The translations under genes were made by a program, and so were the position numbers. The notes below the pieces were generated by a model, which saw only the letters and a program-made list of their open reading frames with translations, did not search any database and was not told the DNA's origin. Shown here in pieces: positions 54,656 to 64,000 of a stretch of 64,000 nt of DNA. Source of the stretch: Pseudocercospora fijiensis CIRAD86 (Eukaryota > Ascomycota > Dothideomycetes > Mycosphaerellales > Mycosphaerellaceae); assembly GCF_000340215.1 (NCBI RefSeq), contig NW_006921537.1, forward strand, positions 1,143,011 to 1,207,010, given 5' to 3'. Within the stretch, counting starts at the first letter, position 1; each line of letters opens with the position of its first letter.

Positions 54656-55618
54656 GGGCGCTCTTGTTAATGTTCTTCCTCGATCGTATGAATCCACGAT
54701 GGCGCTTGACGTCGTTGAGTGAATTCACAGGATAAGCGCTTTGACTTGAACCTGATCCTTGCAGCAATTGTGATGGGTCCGCAGGCGGCTGGCACAGCTC
54801 TTCAATGATCACAAGCTAAAGCTTATATCACGCTGAAAAAGGCACAGTTGCGACTCATACTGTTGACCGACGCGTACGGGAACGAGCACTATATCAAACA
54901 ACAGTGGAGCAGAGCTCTATAGTCAAGTTTTGGCTGATGTCCATGTCGATCATTGGCCAGCTCGCTCGGTGCAGTCGCCGAGGTCGAATTGGAAGATGTC
55001 TTGTGAAGGATTTCCGTACCCCAGAAGTTCATGTCAAGAGGCGTCACACACCGTCAAGTCTGGATCCAAAGGATGCAAGATTAAAGCTGCTACTCACTGG
55101 CAGGATCGTTCTGAACGGCAGAGCAAGCGCCTCGGCATCTTGAAAATGCAACCAAGCGCCACCGTCTCGACCTGCTTCAATAATAATCAAGCATCGCTGG
55201 TGGTGGATTCTCTTAGCTTCATAGGAAGGATTGCCTATTTGGCCACCCACGCACGCCACCTCCGCACAAGTCGCGCCTCGCGACTCGTGAGCGCCTCGAA
55301 GTCAATGTCTCGGGATGCGGAGAGATGAGAACGGCTCGGGAGCCGCAGGATCAGAAAGCAACCGGGCTGCCCCGATGGCGCACATTGTTATGACGCGGTT
55401 GATAAGCAAAGGGCGGCATATGCTTAAAGTTTGGACTGGTTAAGCATAGTACAGTAGGATTTGGAGAGGCTGGGCGCGCTCTGTCGGTCAGTTCGGCCGT
55501 GAAAAATTGCAGCTCTGGGCTGGAGGCACGCGAGCAACATAATGATAAAGTGTGAGAAAATGAGAGCAATCGTGAAGCTGTACGGCAATGGCATTATCAT
55601 TCATCATCACACTGTATT
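54656..55618. other. Intergenic
   Basis: About 0.96 kb of unique sequence between two minus-strand genes. A few overlapping frames (for example 54930-55328 plus) lack features. No gene supported. Confidence 0.5.
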
Positions 55619-57286
55619 CTAAGCCTCAGTCTTTGGGCTTCCCGGGACCTTTTCACCAGGTGCTGGGAGCTTCGCCGGCTTTTCTGGCAGCGCCATCTGG
55701 TATAGGACCTGCGTAAGCTTGATGCTCTGGTCGTCGAGCACAGTCGTCGCAAGTTCTGCAACCCAGAGCGTTAGAGGGAGCAGGAACGCAAAAACAACGA
55801 GGTAGCTGAATTCCAGACCGAAAATGCCGAATCTCGGAAGTGGGAAGGCATTGGCCCAGTTGGGCATGTTGAGAATGTGTGTCTCGTTGACCCAGCCGAC
55901 TGCAGCGTACAGTCTGTCTCCGATTGTCCACAGAATGGGTCCGTGGAGAGCGTAGAACATGTAGGATACACGTCCGAGGTACTGGCAAAAGCGGCATTCG
56001 AAGAAGCGCTTGAGCCAGCTGATGTGAGGAACAGAGGCCACCAGGAAGGCTGATGCCCAGTGCAAGAAGAACCAGCGGTAGTCAAAGACTGCTTGAGGCT
56101 TCAAGAAGGATAGGTAATACCAGCCAGGTGTCGCGCGCATGTGGCTGAGCTCGATGGAGTTCGATGGGATACCTCCCCACCAGATTGCCCATGCGAACAT
56201 TATATAGAATATCGGCTTTTCGAGAGGCGCAAGGGCCTTCATCCAACCTGGCAAATAGCCCTCTTTGGCGCCCATCTCAAGGTCGCAAATAATCATACCA
56301 GCCATGAACATGGCAAAATATGAGCCATCAACGATGTACATGAAGTAGTACCAGAGCCCAACTTCAAGCCATAGTCGAGCGGTGCGGGTACAACGCGAGA
56401 AAGCGAGGAGTGCGGTGTAGATAGTAATGGAGGCCTTAAACTCCACAGGGATGGACCAAAGATGCTGGTGGTAGTCAAGCAGGACTCTGTTGCCTGTATC
56501 CCAGATAAACCAGGTGTTCTTTATGTCGCAATACCACTTCCAGATTTCGTCCTTGAGATTTCCTTCGGGCTTGAAAGTCATGCCGATGCCGAAGACGTGC
56601 GGGAAGATTGCAATGGTAAAGGTTATGATGATCAGTGGAATGTATAGACGCAGCCATCTTCGGAAGAGGGCAGATGCTAGATTGTCGCCAAGTGCAAGAT
56701 AATCTGCCTTGTTGATCAAGGACAGAGGTTTTGTTGAAAGCACATATCCAGAAATTACGAAGAAGACGGAGACTCCGAAATGGCCTCCCGTGAAGAATGT
56801 GCGTACGGCTGGCAGCGCGCCAAAGTAGTAGTTCCCATCAAAACCAAAGCCGTTTTCGAGATACATGCTTCCTCCAGCAAATGCATGGGCCCACATTTGG
56901 TGATGCAGGCAAAACACCATGAGCGCTGCGAAACCTCTGATTCCATCCAGGTAAGCCGTCGCCCTCAGCTTGCCCTTCCCTCCAGTCTTGGGTAGAAATG
57001 ATGGCCTGAACATTGCGGCCAGAGGCGCCACCAGACCTGCTGCGGGAGCCAGACATCTCGCTGCGGGCGCGAGCATGTTTGCGGCCGGTTCTCTGAGTTC
57101 CCTCACGCGGTCGGCGATGTCGTTAAACCGCACGACCACCGGCGGTCTCTCGCCTTGCGGTTGCGGTTGTTGGCGCTCTTCGTCATCTTGGGCAAGCAGA
57201 GTCAGTCGTACGGGTTCGAGATCGCCATTCTCCAGAATTTCCTCCTTCATTTTCGTGGACTGCCTGCCGTTGTCGTGAAAGCCCAT
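55619..57286 (-). CDS. Acyltransferase 3 family membrane protein
   Basis: A single-exon 555-aa protein of the acyltransferase-3 (OafA/YrhL-like) family, which O-acylates sugars or small molecules at membranes. After a soluble N-terminus of about 105 residues comes the hallmark YLDGIRGFAALMVFCLHHQ (about 112-130, with His) and FGVSVFFVISGYVLS (about 170-184). About ten further hydrophobic segments follow, and a short Pro-rich C-terminal tail. The family's fungal members are mostly uncharacterised, with some in cell-wall or metabolite acetylation. The ATG at 57286 is preceded by an out-of-frame ATG four bases upstream that opens a short overlapping uORF, which may lower translation. Confidence 0.88.
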   Translation of the reverse strand: MGFHDNGRQSTKMKEEILENGDLEPVRLTLLAQDDEERQQPQPQGERPPVVVRFNDIADRVRELREPAANMLAPAARCLAPAAGLVAPLAAMFRPSFLPKTGGKGKLRATAYLDGIRGFAALMVFCLHHQMWAHAFAGGSMYLENGFGFDGNYYFGALPAVRTFFTGGHFGVSVFFVISGYVLSTKPLSLINKADYLALGDNLASALFRRWLRLYIPLIIITFTIAIFPHVFGIGMTFKPEGNLKDEIWKWYCDIKNTWFIWDTGNRVLLDYHQHLWSIPVEFKASITIYTALLAFSRCTRTARLWLEVGLWYYFMYIVDGSYFAMFMAGMIICDLEMGAKEGYLPGWMKALAPLEKPIFYIMFAWAIWWGGIPSNSIELSHMRATPGWYYLSFLKPQAVFDYRWFFLHWASAFLVASVPHISWLKRFFECRFCQYLGRVSYMFYALHGPILWTIGDRLYAAVGWVNETHILNMPNWANAFPLPRFGIFGLEFSYLVVFAFLLPLTLWVAELATTVLDDQSIKLTQVLYQMALPEKPAKLPAPGEKVPGSPKTEA

Positions 57287-58848
57287 TCATCAAGCTGGTG
57301 TGCAGGCGAGTGTGCAAGACGAAGTAGGAATAATGTCAGCACTCGCGAGGTTCGCATGTGACAGAGTGCGGAGGCGATACCAAGACTAGACAGACGCGTG
57401 GTGGATGGCGATGCGATGGCGAAGGAAGTGTGCTGTATGGTGGGTGATAAGTGGAAGCCCGCGGACGTGACGTGGAGCTGAGGGAGTTGGCGTGTCTTGG
57501 GCCCGGAAGGTGTGGAGGCGCACTAGAATATGGAAATTGAGGCGTCAAACCCTGGTCGAGCCGGTAGACAAGCGGCAAGCCGGAAAGAGGCTTGGGACAG
57601 GTGTCGATCGCCTCCAATCATATTGCCTGGCGCTCTGGTTGAGAGTCGATGGGCCTCGGCGCGACACATAGAACTACTTTTGGGCCTTGGCAATGGATTC
57701 ACGTCTGTGGAGACTCTCAGAGTGCGAGTCTGTTAGACTGTTCCTGCGTCAAGCAAGCTACCGTCCATACCATCACGTACCTTTTCCGTCAGACTACTCC
57801 ACAGTCCAGGTTTTCCCGCACCGCAACTGTGCCGTGCTACACGACGGAGCGGAGTACTGTCTGCTACTTTGAAGTCACTCTGCATGCAGTTGACATACGA
57901 AGCGTCCAGTCGTGGCGGTCCCAGCCATGAAAGGGTAGCCGTAGCTGGCCCCTCATCGAAGTCATCTCATGCCTTATTATCTCAGCCACTCGAGCACCGC
58001 ATCGCATCGCATGCACTCGGCCAGAGAACTGCTCAATCCTGCACGCGCTCGTGGACATGGACGGACTGTCTGTACTTCACACCCCAACTCTGCCATCTGG
58101 TACCACCGAGGCTTCATGGACTCGCTGCGGCAGAGCTCGTTGCTGCTTTCCAACGCAAACGGACGCCGCGGATGTAAGCAAGAGCAGTAGACCACAAGCT
58201 GCAGTAGTGCCCGCCTCGCCACTCTCGTGTTCGATGTCGATCTCAGTATGCCTGCCTCGGTGCTAGACACGCTACAGCAGACGAGTGGCCGGTACGTCGC
58301 ATTGCGAGCCGGTGAATGGAGTCGAATAGCGTGCACCCGGCAGTACAGTGAGATGTTCGCTGCGTGCCACAGTGCTGCGATCAGGTGAAGAAGACTTTCA
58401 TATGAAGCATGCATGTATGTATTTATATCCCTCGAAGAACAGTGTCCAATCGATCATGGGCCCTGGCCGGGTGCATGCCAGGGAGAGAAGCGAGATGGCA
58501 GAGGCAACGCAAGCTCGCCACCCATTGGCCACGATCCCAGTGCCAATCAGGGCGGACTTGCTTCTTTGAGTTTGCCCGGGGTGCTGATATCGAGCAGCCC
58601 GCGTCCGCTTACCATTGTTTGGTACCACCATTCTCCCGCGCCCACGGTCCATCATGGCCTTCTTCAGGCAAAACGCCCAGTGGGGATGGCGTCCGACATG
58701 CTTTACTCTTATCCGACCGGGCAAGCCTCTCTCACTTACACTTACAATTTCGCCTGAGGAGATGCTCTGTATCCTTCGCGCATGACGTTCTTCTCTTCAC
58801 CCATCAATCGTGTATAGCGCTGCCCCAACCTCCTGCACTGCGGCTGCG
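57287..58848. other. Intergenic, shared promoter region
   Basis: 1.56 kb between the divergent acyltransferase and GT32 genes. Many 60-155-codon frames overlap on both strands because the DNA is GC-balanced and stop-poor. None has family features. No gene supported. Confidence 0.5.
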
Positions 58849-60300
58849 ATGCAATTCAGGTTACCTGTGTTCAATCTAACGCGTGCTCGCTCGTGGTCAC
58901 CAAACCGCATCATGGCCAACGACGAGAAGCAGCCAGAGAAGGAGTCTTTCCTGGAGAAGCCGACGACGCCCAAAAGGTACACGCCTTCAATGCCTCAGAT
59001 CGGAATGCCAAAGCAAATACAACGCATAATACCAGGACTGATAGCGATATGCTTGTTCCTCGTCTTTATCTCGGGCACAGCCAAAAAAGCGGTCCCTGGG
59101 CTGTTCGAGAACAGACCGAAGCACTTCCCGCGGAAGATCTGGCAAACGTGGAAAGTCGACCCTCTCAAGTTCGAAGAGCGAGACCACAACGTCGCTCAAT
59201 CATGGATTGCGAAGAACCCAGACTACAGATATGAGGTTCTCACCGATCAGAACGACATGGCCTATGTCGAGACCCATTTCGGACCAGACGGCCTCAACCG
59301 ACCAGATATCGTCTACGTGTATCGCGAACTTACAGCACGTATTGTCAAGGCCGATCTCCTGCGCTACATGATCATGTACATCGAAGGCGGTGTGTACACC
59401 GACATTGATGTGGAGGCTTTGCGCGGCATCAACCAATTCATCCCACCCCGTTGGAAAGAGAAGGACGTCGACATGGTTGTTGGCGTCGAGATCGATCAAC
59501 CAGAATTCGCAATGCACCCAGTACTCGGCACGAAATGCAAGTCATTCTGCCAATGGACATTCATGTGCAAGCCGCGACTGCCGGTCATGATGAAGCTTGT
59601 GGAGAACATCATCGTGTGGCTTCGCGGCGTTGCAATGCAGCAAGGTGTGCCAATCTCGCAAGTCAAGCTCGACTTCGACCAGGTTATCAGCGGCACCGGA
59701 CCATCCGCCTTCACGAACGCGATTCTCGAAGACATCAAGATGCGAACAGGTCGTGAAGTCACGTGGGATGAGTTCCACGACCTGAGCGAGTCCGTCCTCG
59801 TTGGAGGCGTATTGGTTTTGACTGTGGAAGCTTTTGCTGCTGGCCAAGGACACTCGGATTCTGGAACGCACGACACGAAGCAGGCACTCGTCAAGCACCA
59901 CTACCACGCCTCCGGCTGGCCAACTAGTAAGTCTATCGTGCCATTCGCGTTTCCAAAACACGCGCAAGAACTGACATTTTCCCCAGCCCATCCACGTTTC
60001 AACCACCCAATCTTCGGCGAAGTCGAGAAGTGCAACTGGAACGCCGAATGCGTACGCAAATGGGACGAGGACACGGCGGCATTTGAGAAACTCAGCCCAG
60101 AAGAGAAGATTCGACAGGTCGCGCTCAAAGAGGCGGAAGACAAGCGGAAAGCGGAAGAAGAAGAGAAGAATAAGGCTGAAGACGAGGACCGAAAAGCCAA
60201 GGGCCTTCCACCACTTGATCCCGAGACGAGACGGCCGATTGGAGAGGCAGAAGCTGTGAAAGCGAAAGAGAAGGCGAACCCAGAGTTGCGTCCACGATGA
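58849..60300 (+). CDS. GT32 glycosyltransferase (Och1-like family)
   Basis: A type II Golgi-type glycosyltransferase with a DXD sugar-binding motif. Coding 58849-59926 and 59987-60300; the 60-nt intron (GTAAGT...ACTGAC...CCCCAG) is in phase and stop-free, so an unspliced reading is also open. About 463 aa from the ATG at 58849; the ATG at 58912 (CATCATGG) is an equally good start. The membrane helix is at about 60-76 (IIPGLIAICLFLVFIS), PRKIWQTWK at about 95-103 and DLLRYMIMYIEGGVYTDIDV at about 169-188 (Asp-Ile-Asp). The C-terminal 60 residues are a charged helix (KEAEDKRKAEEEEKNKAEDE). It probably adds mannose or a related sugar in the secretory pathway. Confidence 0.88.
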   Translation: MQFRLPVFNLTRARSWSPNRIMANDEKQPEKESFLEKPTTPKRYTPSMPQIGMPKQIQRIIPGLIAICLFLVFISGTAKKAVPGLFENRPKHFPRKIWQTWKVDPLKFEERDHNVAQSWIAKNPDYRYEVLTDQNDMAYVETHFGPDGLNRPDIVYVYRELTARIVKADLLRYMIMYIEGGVYTDIDVEALRGINQFIPPRWKEKDVDMVVGVEIDQPEFAMHPVLGTKCKSFCQWTFMCKPRLPVMMKLVENIIVWLRGVAMQQGVPISQVKLDFDQVISGTGPSAFTNAILEDIKMRTGREVTWDEFHDLSESVLVGGVLVLTVEAFAAGQGHSDSGTHDTKQALVKHHYHASGWPTSKSIVPFAFPKHAQELTFSPAHPRFNHPIFGEVEKCNWNAECVRKWDEDTAAFEKLSPEEKIRQVALKEAEDKRKAEEEEKNKAEDEDRKAKGLPPLDPETRRPIGEAEAVKAKEKANPELRPR

Positions 60301-61254
60301 TGATATAAAAGATAATGTTGTACGCACGCATGCTGCACGGCGTCTCGGCGACGGTGTTTGGGAGTGGTGAGCGTTCTTGACAAGGGAATTTTGTGAATCT
60401 TTTGGGGGGTGATCTATGGGTGTAATGTGAATACATGCAGGAGCTTACTCAGGTGCTCTCTGCCCTTTGCCTAAGATTCATACGAGCAATCGGCAGCAAA
60501 GTATTTCTATTCGAAGCAGAAGATCAGGTCTCTGCGATTTTTGAACCGAACCTTTATTAAATAAAGCACTTGTACATACATCTCACGCGACTTTACGCGA
60601 CTTTACGCGATCAGGACTTCACTCAAGTCGTGCACCAACAGTTTGAATATGCACCTCCGATGCGAACGGCTCAAAAGATCAACGATGCATCAGGACACGT
60701 GAGCACAACCTGAAAGAAGTGGAGAGGCCGGAAGTCGACGGCATTCCATTCCCCAAAAGAAATTCAAACCCTCTGGTAGCATGCGGGCAGTACAAATCGT
60801 TGGGTTGACATCAACCAAAGGGACTGAAAAAATAGCTTCCGGATGTCTCACGGTCAACCAAGCTTCTCCTATAAGACAGCAGCAAAACCATCAAGCTTAT
60901 TCGCTAAGCGGAAATGCTCCAACTTGCAAGTCGTGCGCTCCGAATACGATTTTTTTTTTCGGGGAGGCGAATGGCAGGTACGAGATGTAAGATCTAGACC
61001 CGCAATAGCCACAATGAGCTGTATGGCTGTATAGCTGTCTTTGAAGTCTGGTAACACCGAGGCACTGGGAATTCAAGTCACTCTATGCTCATGCCGTCCC
61101 GTCATCCAAGCATTGAGGCTACAGTCCGTCCAGTCTCCAGTGCGGAATCAGAGTTACATCAAAATTGCAAGCAAAAGATTTTCAACCAAAAAAAAATTCC
61201 GTCACGGGGAATTGACTACTCTCGCATTAGAATACACTCTCTCGTTGTTATGTC
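60301..61254. other. Intergenic
   Basis: Unique sequence with a three-fold CGCGACTTTA repeat near 60,586-60,610, an AATAAAG sequence near 60,560 that could serve as a polyadenylation signal, and a T10 run near 60,950. No gene supported. Confidence 0.5.
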
Positions 61255-61343
61255 TCCATCATCTACTTACACCCCGGCCTCAACGGTGCTTTATACGATT
61301 ACGTAATGAGAGCGTTGCATCCTAGCCACTAGACGATGACGGA
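61255..61343 (-). tRNA. tRNA-Glu(CTC)-like with 20-nt intron, T-arm defective
   Basis: On the minus strand: acceptor TCCGTCA, D-arm with TCTAGTGGCTAGGAT (A-box), anticodon stem CAACG/CGTTG and loop CT-CTC-A, then a 20-nt intron at the canonical position after base 37, closing with C. The 3' acceptor reads TGATGGA, pairing with the 5' strand except for one G-U. The T-arm is abnormal: CCGGGG is followed by TGTAAGTAGA in place of the expected TTCRANY loop and matching stem. Most likely a tRNA-Glu pseudogene or recently damaged copy. Confidence 0.55.
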
Positions 61344-61498
61344 TTGCTTTGATTGGATGACATGAATCTGCGTTGTAAAATTTATATAGTATTCTGGCAT
61401 GGAGGATCCCGACGACAGTCTCGCATAGCGTACACATGTGATAATGCCTCGCAAGAAAGACGCATTGCATCAAGCATATCTAGTTCCTAAGCTTCTAC

Positions 61499-62802
61499 CT
61501 AGACTATGCCATCTTTCCTCTGAGCTTCAATTCTCTGCTCCAGCGCCTCCCGCGGCTTCAGAAGCTCCTTCAATCCGAACCACGGAGTATTGACCGGAGA
61601 AGGACCAGTATAGATGCAAAGATCGTACAACACACCTCCAAAAAAACAGCCACAGAACGGCGCGACCTGCACAACTGCTTAGCTCTCGATCTTCACCGCT
61701 TTGCTTTTCCCGCCCACGACTTACCATCGGTATCCAAAAATAATACCCTCCCGCAGACCACACCTCACGCCCATACCCCACCGCATACGACATCACCCTC
61801 GGCCCAAAATCCCTCGCCAGATTAATCGCATACCCCGTATTCCACCCAAACGAAGCCCCCAGCCCAAAGACCAAAAAGAACAACGCCAAAGGGAAAAAAT
61901 TCCCGCTCGCGGAAAACGCTCCCCGATTGCTATCGTCCTTCAAAGCAAAAATCACAAACATCAGAAGACTACTCGCGAGGAATTCGCTGAAAAATTGACT
62001 CGTTTTCGTCAAACTTTCTTGCGGATATGTACAGAAAATCGCGGCGGTGGCGTTGGGGGAGGGCGGGACTGTTCTTGATGTACTGCTTCCTTCGAAGGCG
62101 TTGATGCCGTTGATGTAGTTCGCATAGACGATTCCCGCTCCGACGAAACCGCCGAGGAATTGTGCGAGGAAGTAGATGGGGAGGCGTCGGAGAGGGAGTT
62201 TTCTCAAGAGACAGTTGGTGAGTGTTATGGCTGGGTTGAGGTATGCGCCGCTGTCTCCTGCGATGTAGATTCCTAGCATTACGCCGAGACCCCAGCCCCA
62301 GTTGATGGATTGGTAGGCTCCAAACCCGTCGCCTCCGGGGGCGGTGGTTTGACCTGTGCTTAGGAGGACTTGGGCTACGCTGCCGTCGCCCTGGATTATA
62401 TGGATAAGTTAAGAAGGTGGGATCTATGAGATGAGACGGGAGGAGACGTACGAAGCAGATCATTATCATTACTCCGAAGAACTCGGCAAGAGGCTCTTTC
62501 AGCGCGCCTCGCAACTTCGTCCATCGCAGCTCTGCATGCTGTGCTGTATCATGCTCCTCGATTATCGGCGCTGTGGGATGGAGTCCTAGTCTTTGTCGGG
62601 CACGTTGGACAGCCGAAGAGGTAGTGTGTAAATCAAGGCTATCATCACCATGGCCTCTCTGCTTCTCTCCTGGAGGTAAGGTTTCCTGCTGCGCATGCTC
62701 ATGGTGTGACACAGATCCATCGCCGGTAGGAGGCAGATTGTGCGCATCCTCATAGCTCTTGTTACCAAGGTCTGTCGAAGTGGTCTTGCCACGGTTGTCC
62801 AT
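61499..62802 (-). CDS. Aquaglyceroporin (MIP family)
   Basis: Three exons, 62802-62452, 62390-61725 and 61666-61499, with 61- and 58-nt introns (GTACGT...CCAG and GTAAGT...GCAG). Spliced length 394 aa. A hydrophilic N-terminus of about 100 residues precedes the channel. The first pore box is GAYLNPAITLTN (NPA at about 169). The second is GYAINLARDFGPR (NLA at about 307), the variant seen in fungal aquaglyceroporins; the following Arg is kept. Six hydrophobic segments are visible. The protein ends PREALEQRIEAQRKDGIV. It would pass glycerol and/or water through the plasma membrane. The start at 62802 is the first ATG in frame. Confidence 0.92.
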
Positions 62803-63167
62803 TTCCTCTTCAGTTCTTGATGCAGAGGAGGACGATTTCGAGAACTGATTCACTATCTAGCACTACATCACCTACCTTACCCCTCCTAGAATAATGGTTA
62901 CACAACATGGCGAAGCGGTCATCTGCCGTGTAGGACGAGGTCAGATGCGAGGCCTGAATGGGCGAACAAAGGGCTCGCTTGGTGATGCAATTACGGCTCA
63001 TCTCGATACAAACGGCCTCCATTCAAACAATGGTTCGCGTGGAGGATGGCTGAGCTAGCGAGACCCGATGGAGTGTGGAGCTGAGCCTCGGTAATAAGTG
63101 GTTCGCACGTGAAAGGTGAATGCAGGTGTGCGACATTCACATGATGAAAATAATTTGCTGCATGTAC
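62803..63167. other. Intergenic
   Basis: Promoter side of the aquaglyceroporin gene and 3' flank of the nucleotidase gene. No further feature seen. Confidence 0.6.
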
Positions 63168-64000
63168 TCACAGCATCGAGAACACGCAAGCGAGAACACC
63201 AGCCATCGCTACAGTGCTTGTTATGCTGGCACGACGGGTTGTAGCGCTCTCGTCAGACGTGGTGCTGTTGCTCCCAGTCTCGCCTTCAGTCGCGTTGCCT
63301 CCGGTACTCGTGCTGGACGTACTATTGACGACCGATATGCGACCATCGAGCGCAATGTCTACAGGAGACTGCTGCTGAATGTAAGCAACGAGAACCTCAT
63401 CCTGCGTGTCAAGAGTGATTGCATCTTCGAATGGCGTAGCGAAGAAATTGTCGCCACCTCCTGCAAGAAAATCGAGCGTCACGATAGTGTACTGAGCTTC
63501 GCGGTCCAGGTCACTATCTCCGACCGATACGCTGACGAGCTTCGTTCCGTTGTCGTTCTTCGGATTATATTCAATCTGAATCCCTTGACTGACTTGCAAG
63601 AAGCTGGTAACTTCTTCGTTGCTGACAAGATTGACACCGGAGAAAATGCCTTCAAGAACGTTCCAGAGATCGTCGCCACTCATCGTGATTTCCACCAGAG
63701 AGTTGCCGAAAGGAAAGCTTGTGAGGACTTCACCACGAGTGATCGGGCCCTTGTCGATAGTTGCTCGGATGCCTCCAGCATTAATGAGAGCAAAGTCGAC
63801 TGTATCGCTCTCGTTGCGCCGGTAAGCGAGCATTGCGTCGGCCATGAAGTTGCCAAGCAGACACTCTTGCTCTTGACATGTCTCTTGGTCGAGAACCACA
63901 TTTGAAGTGCCGATCTCTTCGGCTGCGAACGCCTCAAAAGGTCCACGCCACTCTTCTATCTGTGCTTGGAGAGTCTCGTTCTGGGCAGTTGTGTTTGTGA
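63168..64000 (-). CDS. 5'-nucleotidase family protein, C-terminal part (GPI-type), partial
   Basis: The 5' end of the gene lies beyond the window. 277 codons are visible. The 5'-nucleotidase C-terminal domain is clear: ECLLGNFMADAML, VDFALINAGGIRATIDKGPI, TRGEVLTSFPFGNSLVEITM, DDLWNVLEGIFSG and TLDFLAGGGDNFF. This domain binds the nucleotide base and works with an N-terminal metallophosphatase domain, hydrolysing nucleoside monophosphates or related esters. After it come a Ser/Thr/Asn-rich linker with NST/NAT glycosylation sites and a C-terminal hydrophobic tail (VAMAGVLACVFSML), consistent with a GPI anchor at the cell surface. Confidence 0.9.
   Translation of the reverse strand, partial: TNTTAQNETLQAQIEEWRGPFEAFAAEEIGTSNVVLDQETCQEQECLLGNFMADAMLAYRRNESDTVDFALINAGGIRATIDKGPITRGEVLTSFPFGNSLVEITMSGDDLWNVLEGIFSGVNLVSNEEVTSFLQVSQGIQIEYNPKNDNGTKLVSVSVGDSDLDREAQYTIVTLDFLAGGGDNFFATPFEDAITLDTQDEVLVAYIQQQSPVDIALDGRISVVNSTSSTSTGGNATEGETGSNSTTSDESATTRRASITSTVAMAGVLACVFSML

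Noticed and set aside
57530..58880. Many overlapping frames between the acyltransferase and GT32 genes
   Set aside because: They overlap on both strands, lack motifs and are expected in GC-balanced, stop-poor DNA.

Overview
The window looks like a nuclear contig from a filamentous ascomycete. The evidence is short (49-84 nt) GT-AG introns with CTGAC-type branch points, a Zn2Cys6 regulator, a fungal cytochrome P450, a GT32 glycosyltransferase, an aquaglyceroporin and a GPI-type 5'-nucleotidase. A Dothideomycete-like fungus is a guess from overall character only. Long stretches carry the signature of repeat-induced point mutation (RIP): TpA is very common, CpA and TpG are scarce, CpG is kept, and Trp/Gln codons in transposon ORFs have become TAG/TAA.

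Layout. (1) 1-5.7 kb: RIP-decayed repeats with two tRNA-derived modules and a degenerate minisatellite, ending in a 17-bp inverted repeat. (2) 5.7-20.3 kb: accessory-type genes: a frameshifted 2EXR/F-box-like gene, a P450, a Zn2Cys6 factor, a sulfotransferase-like protein, a possible small secreted protein, an NTF2-like protein and a decayed Dal5-type MFS transporter, with RIPped scraps between them. (3) 20,298-52,164: one 31.9-kb nested retrotransposon island. (4) 52.2-64.0 kb: ordinary, better-preserved genes: a glycine-rich secreted protein, a single-pass membrane protein, an acyltransferase-3 protein, a GT32 enzyme, a tRNA-Glu-like locus, an aquaglyceroporin and the 3' part of a 5'-nucleotidase.

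The island resolves completely. A Ty1/copia element (about 5.32 kb once insertions are removed; 127-bp LTRs; target duplication GATTT) inserted into an open reading frame. Three Ty3/gypsy elements then inserted into it: a 7,155-bp plus-strand chromovirus in gag (197-bp LTRs, AGTCT duplication), a 12,385-bp minus-strand element in the pre-integrase region (280-bp LTRs, ATAT duplication, includes a 100-N assembly gap), and a 6,989-bp minus-strand chromovirus in the integrase core (308-bp LTRs, TTACA/TTATA duplication).

The most unusual structure is a 27-bp palindrome (arms CTAAT/ATTAG, core ACCCC-S-GGGGT). It occurs seven times in three of these unrelated elements, nearly always at or near ORF boundaries. 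Other notable points are PBS sequences complementary to the elements' own LTRs (candidate self-priming), a copia PBS matching the anticodon arm of initiator tRNA-Met, an extra roughly 930-codon ORF behind pol in the large gypsy element, an antisense ORF in the second chromovirus, and loss of a catalytic RT aspartate in three of four elements.
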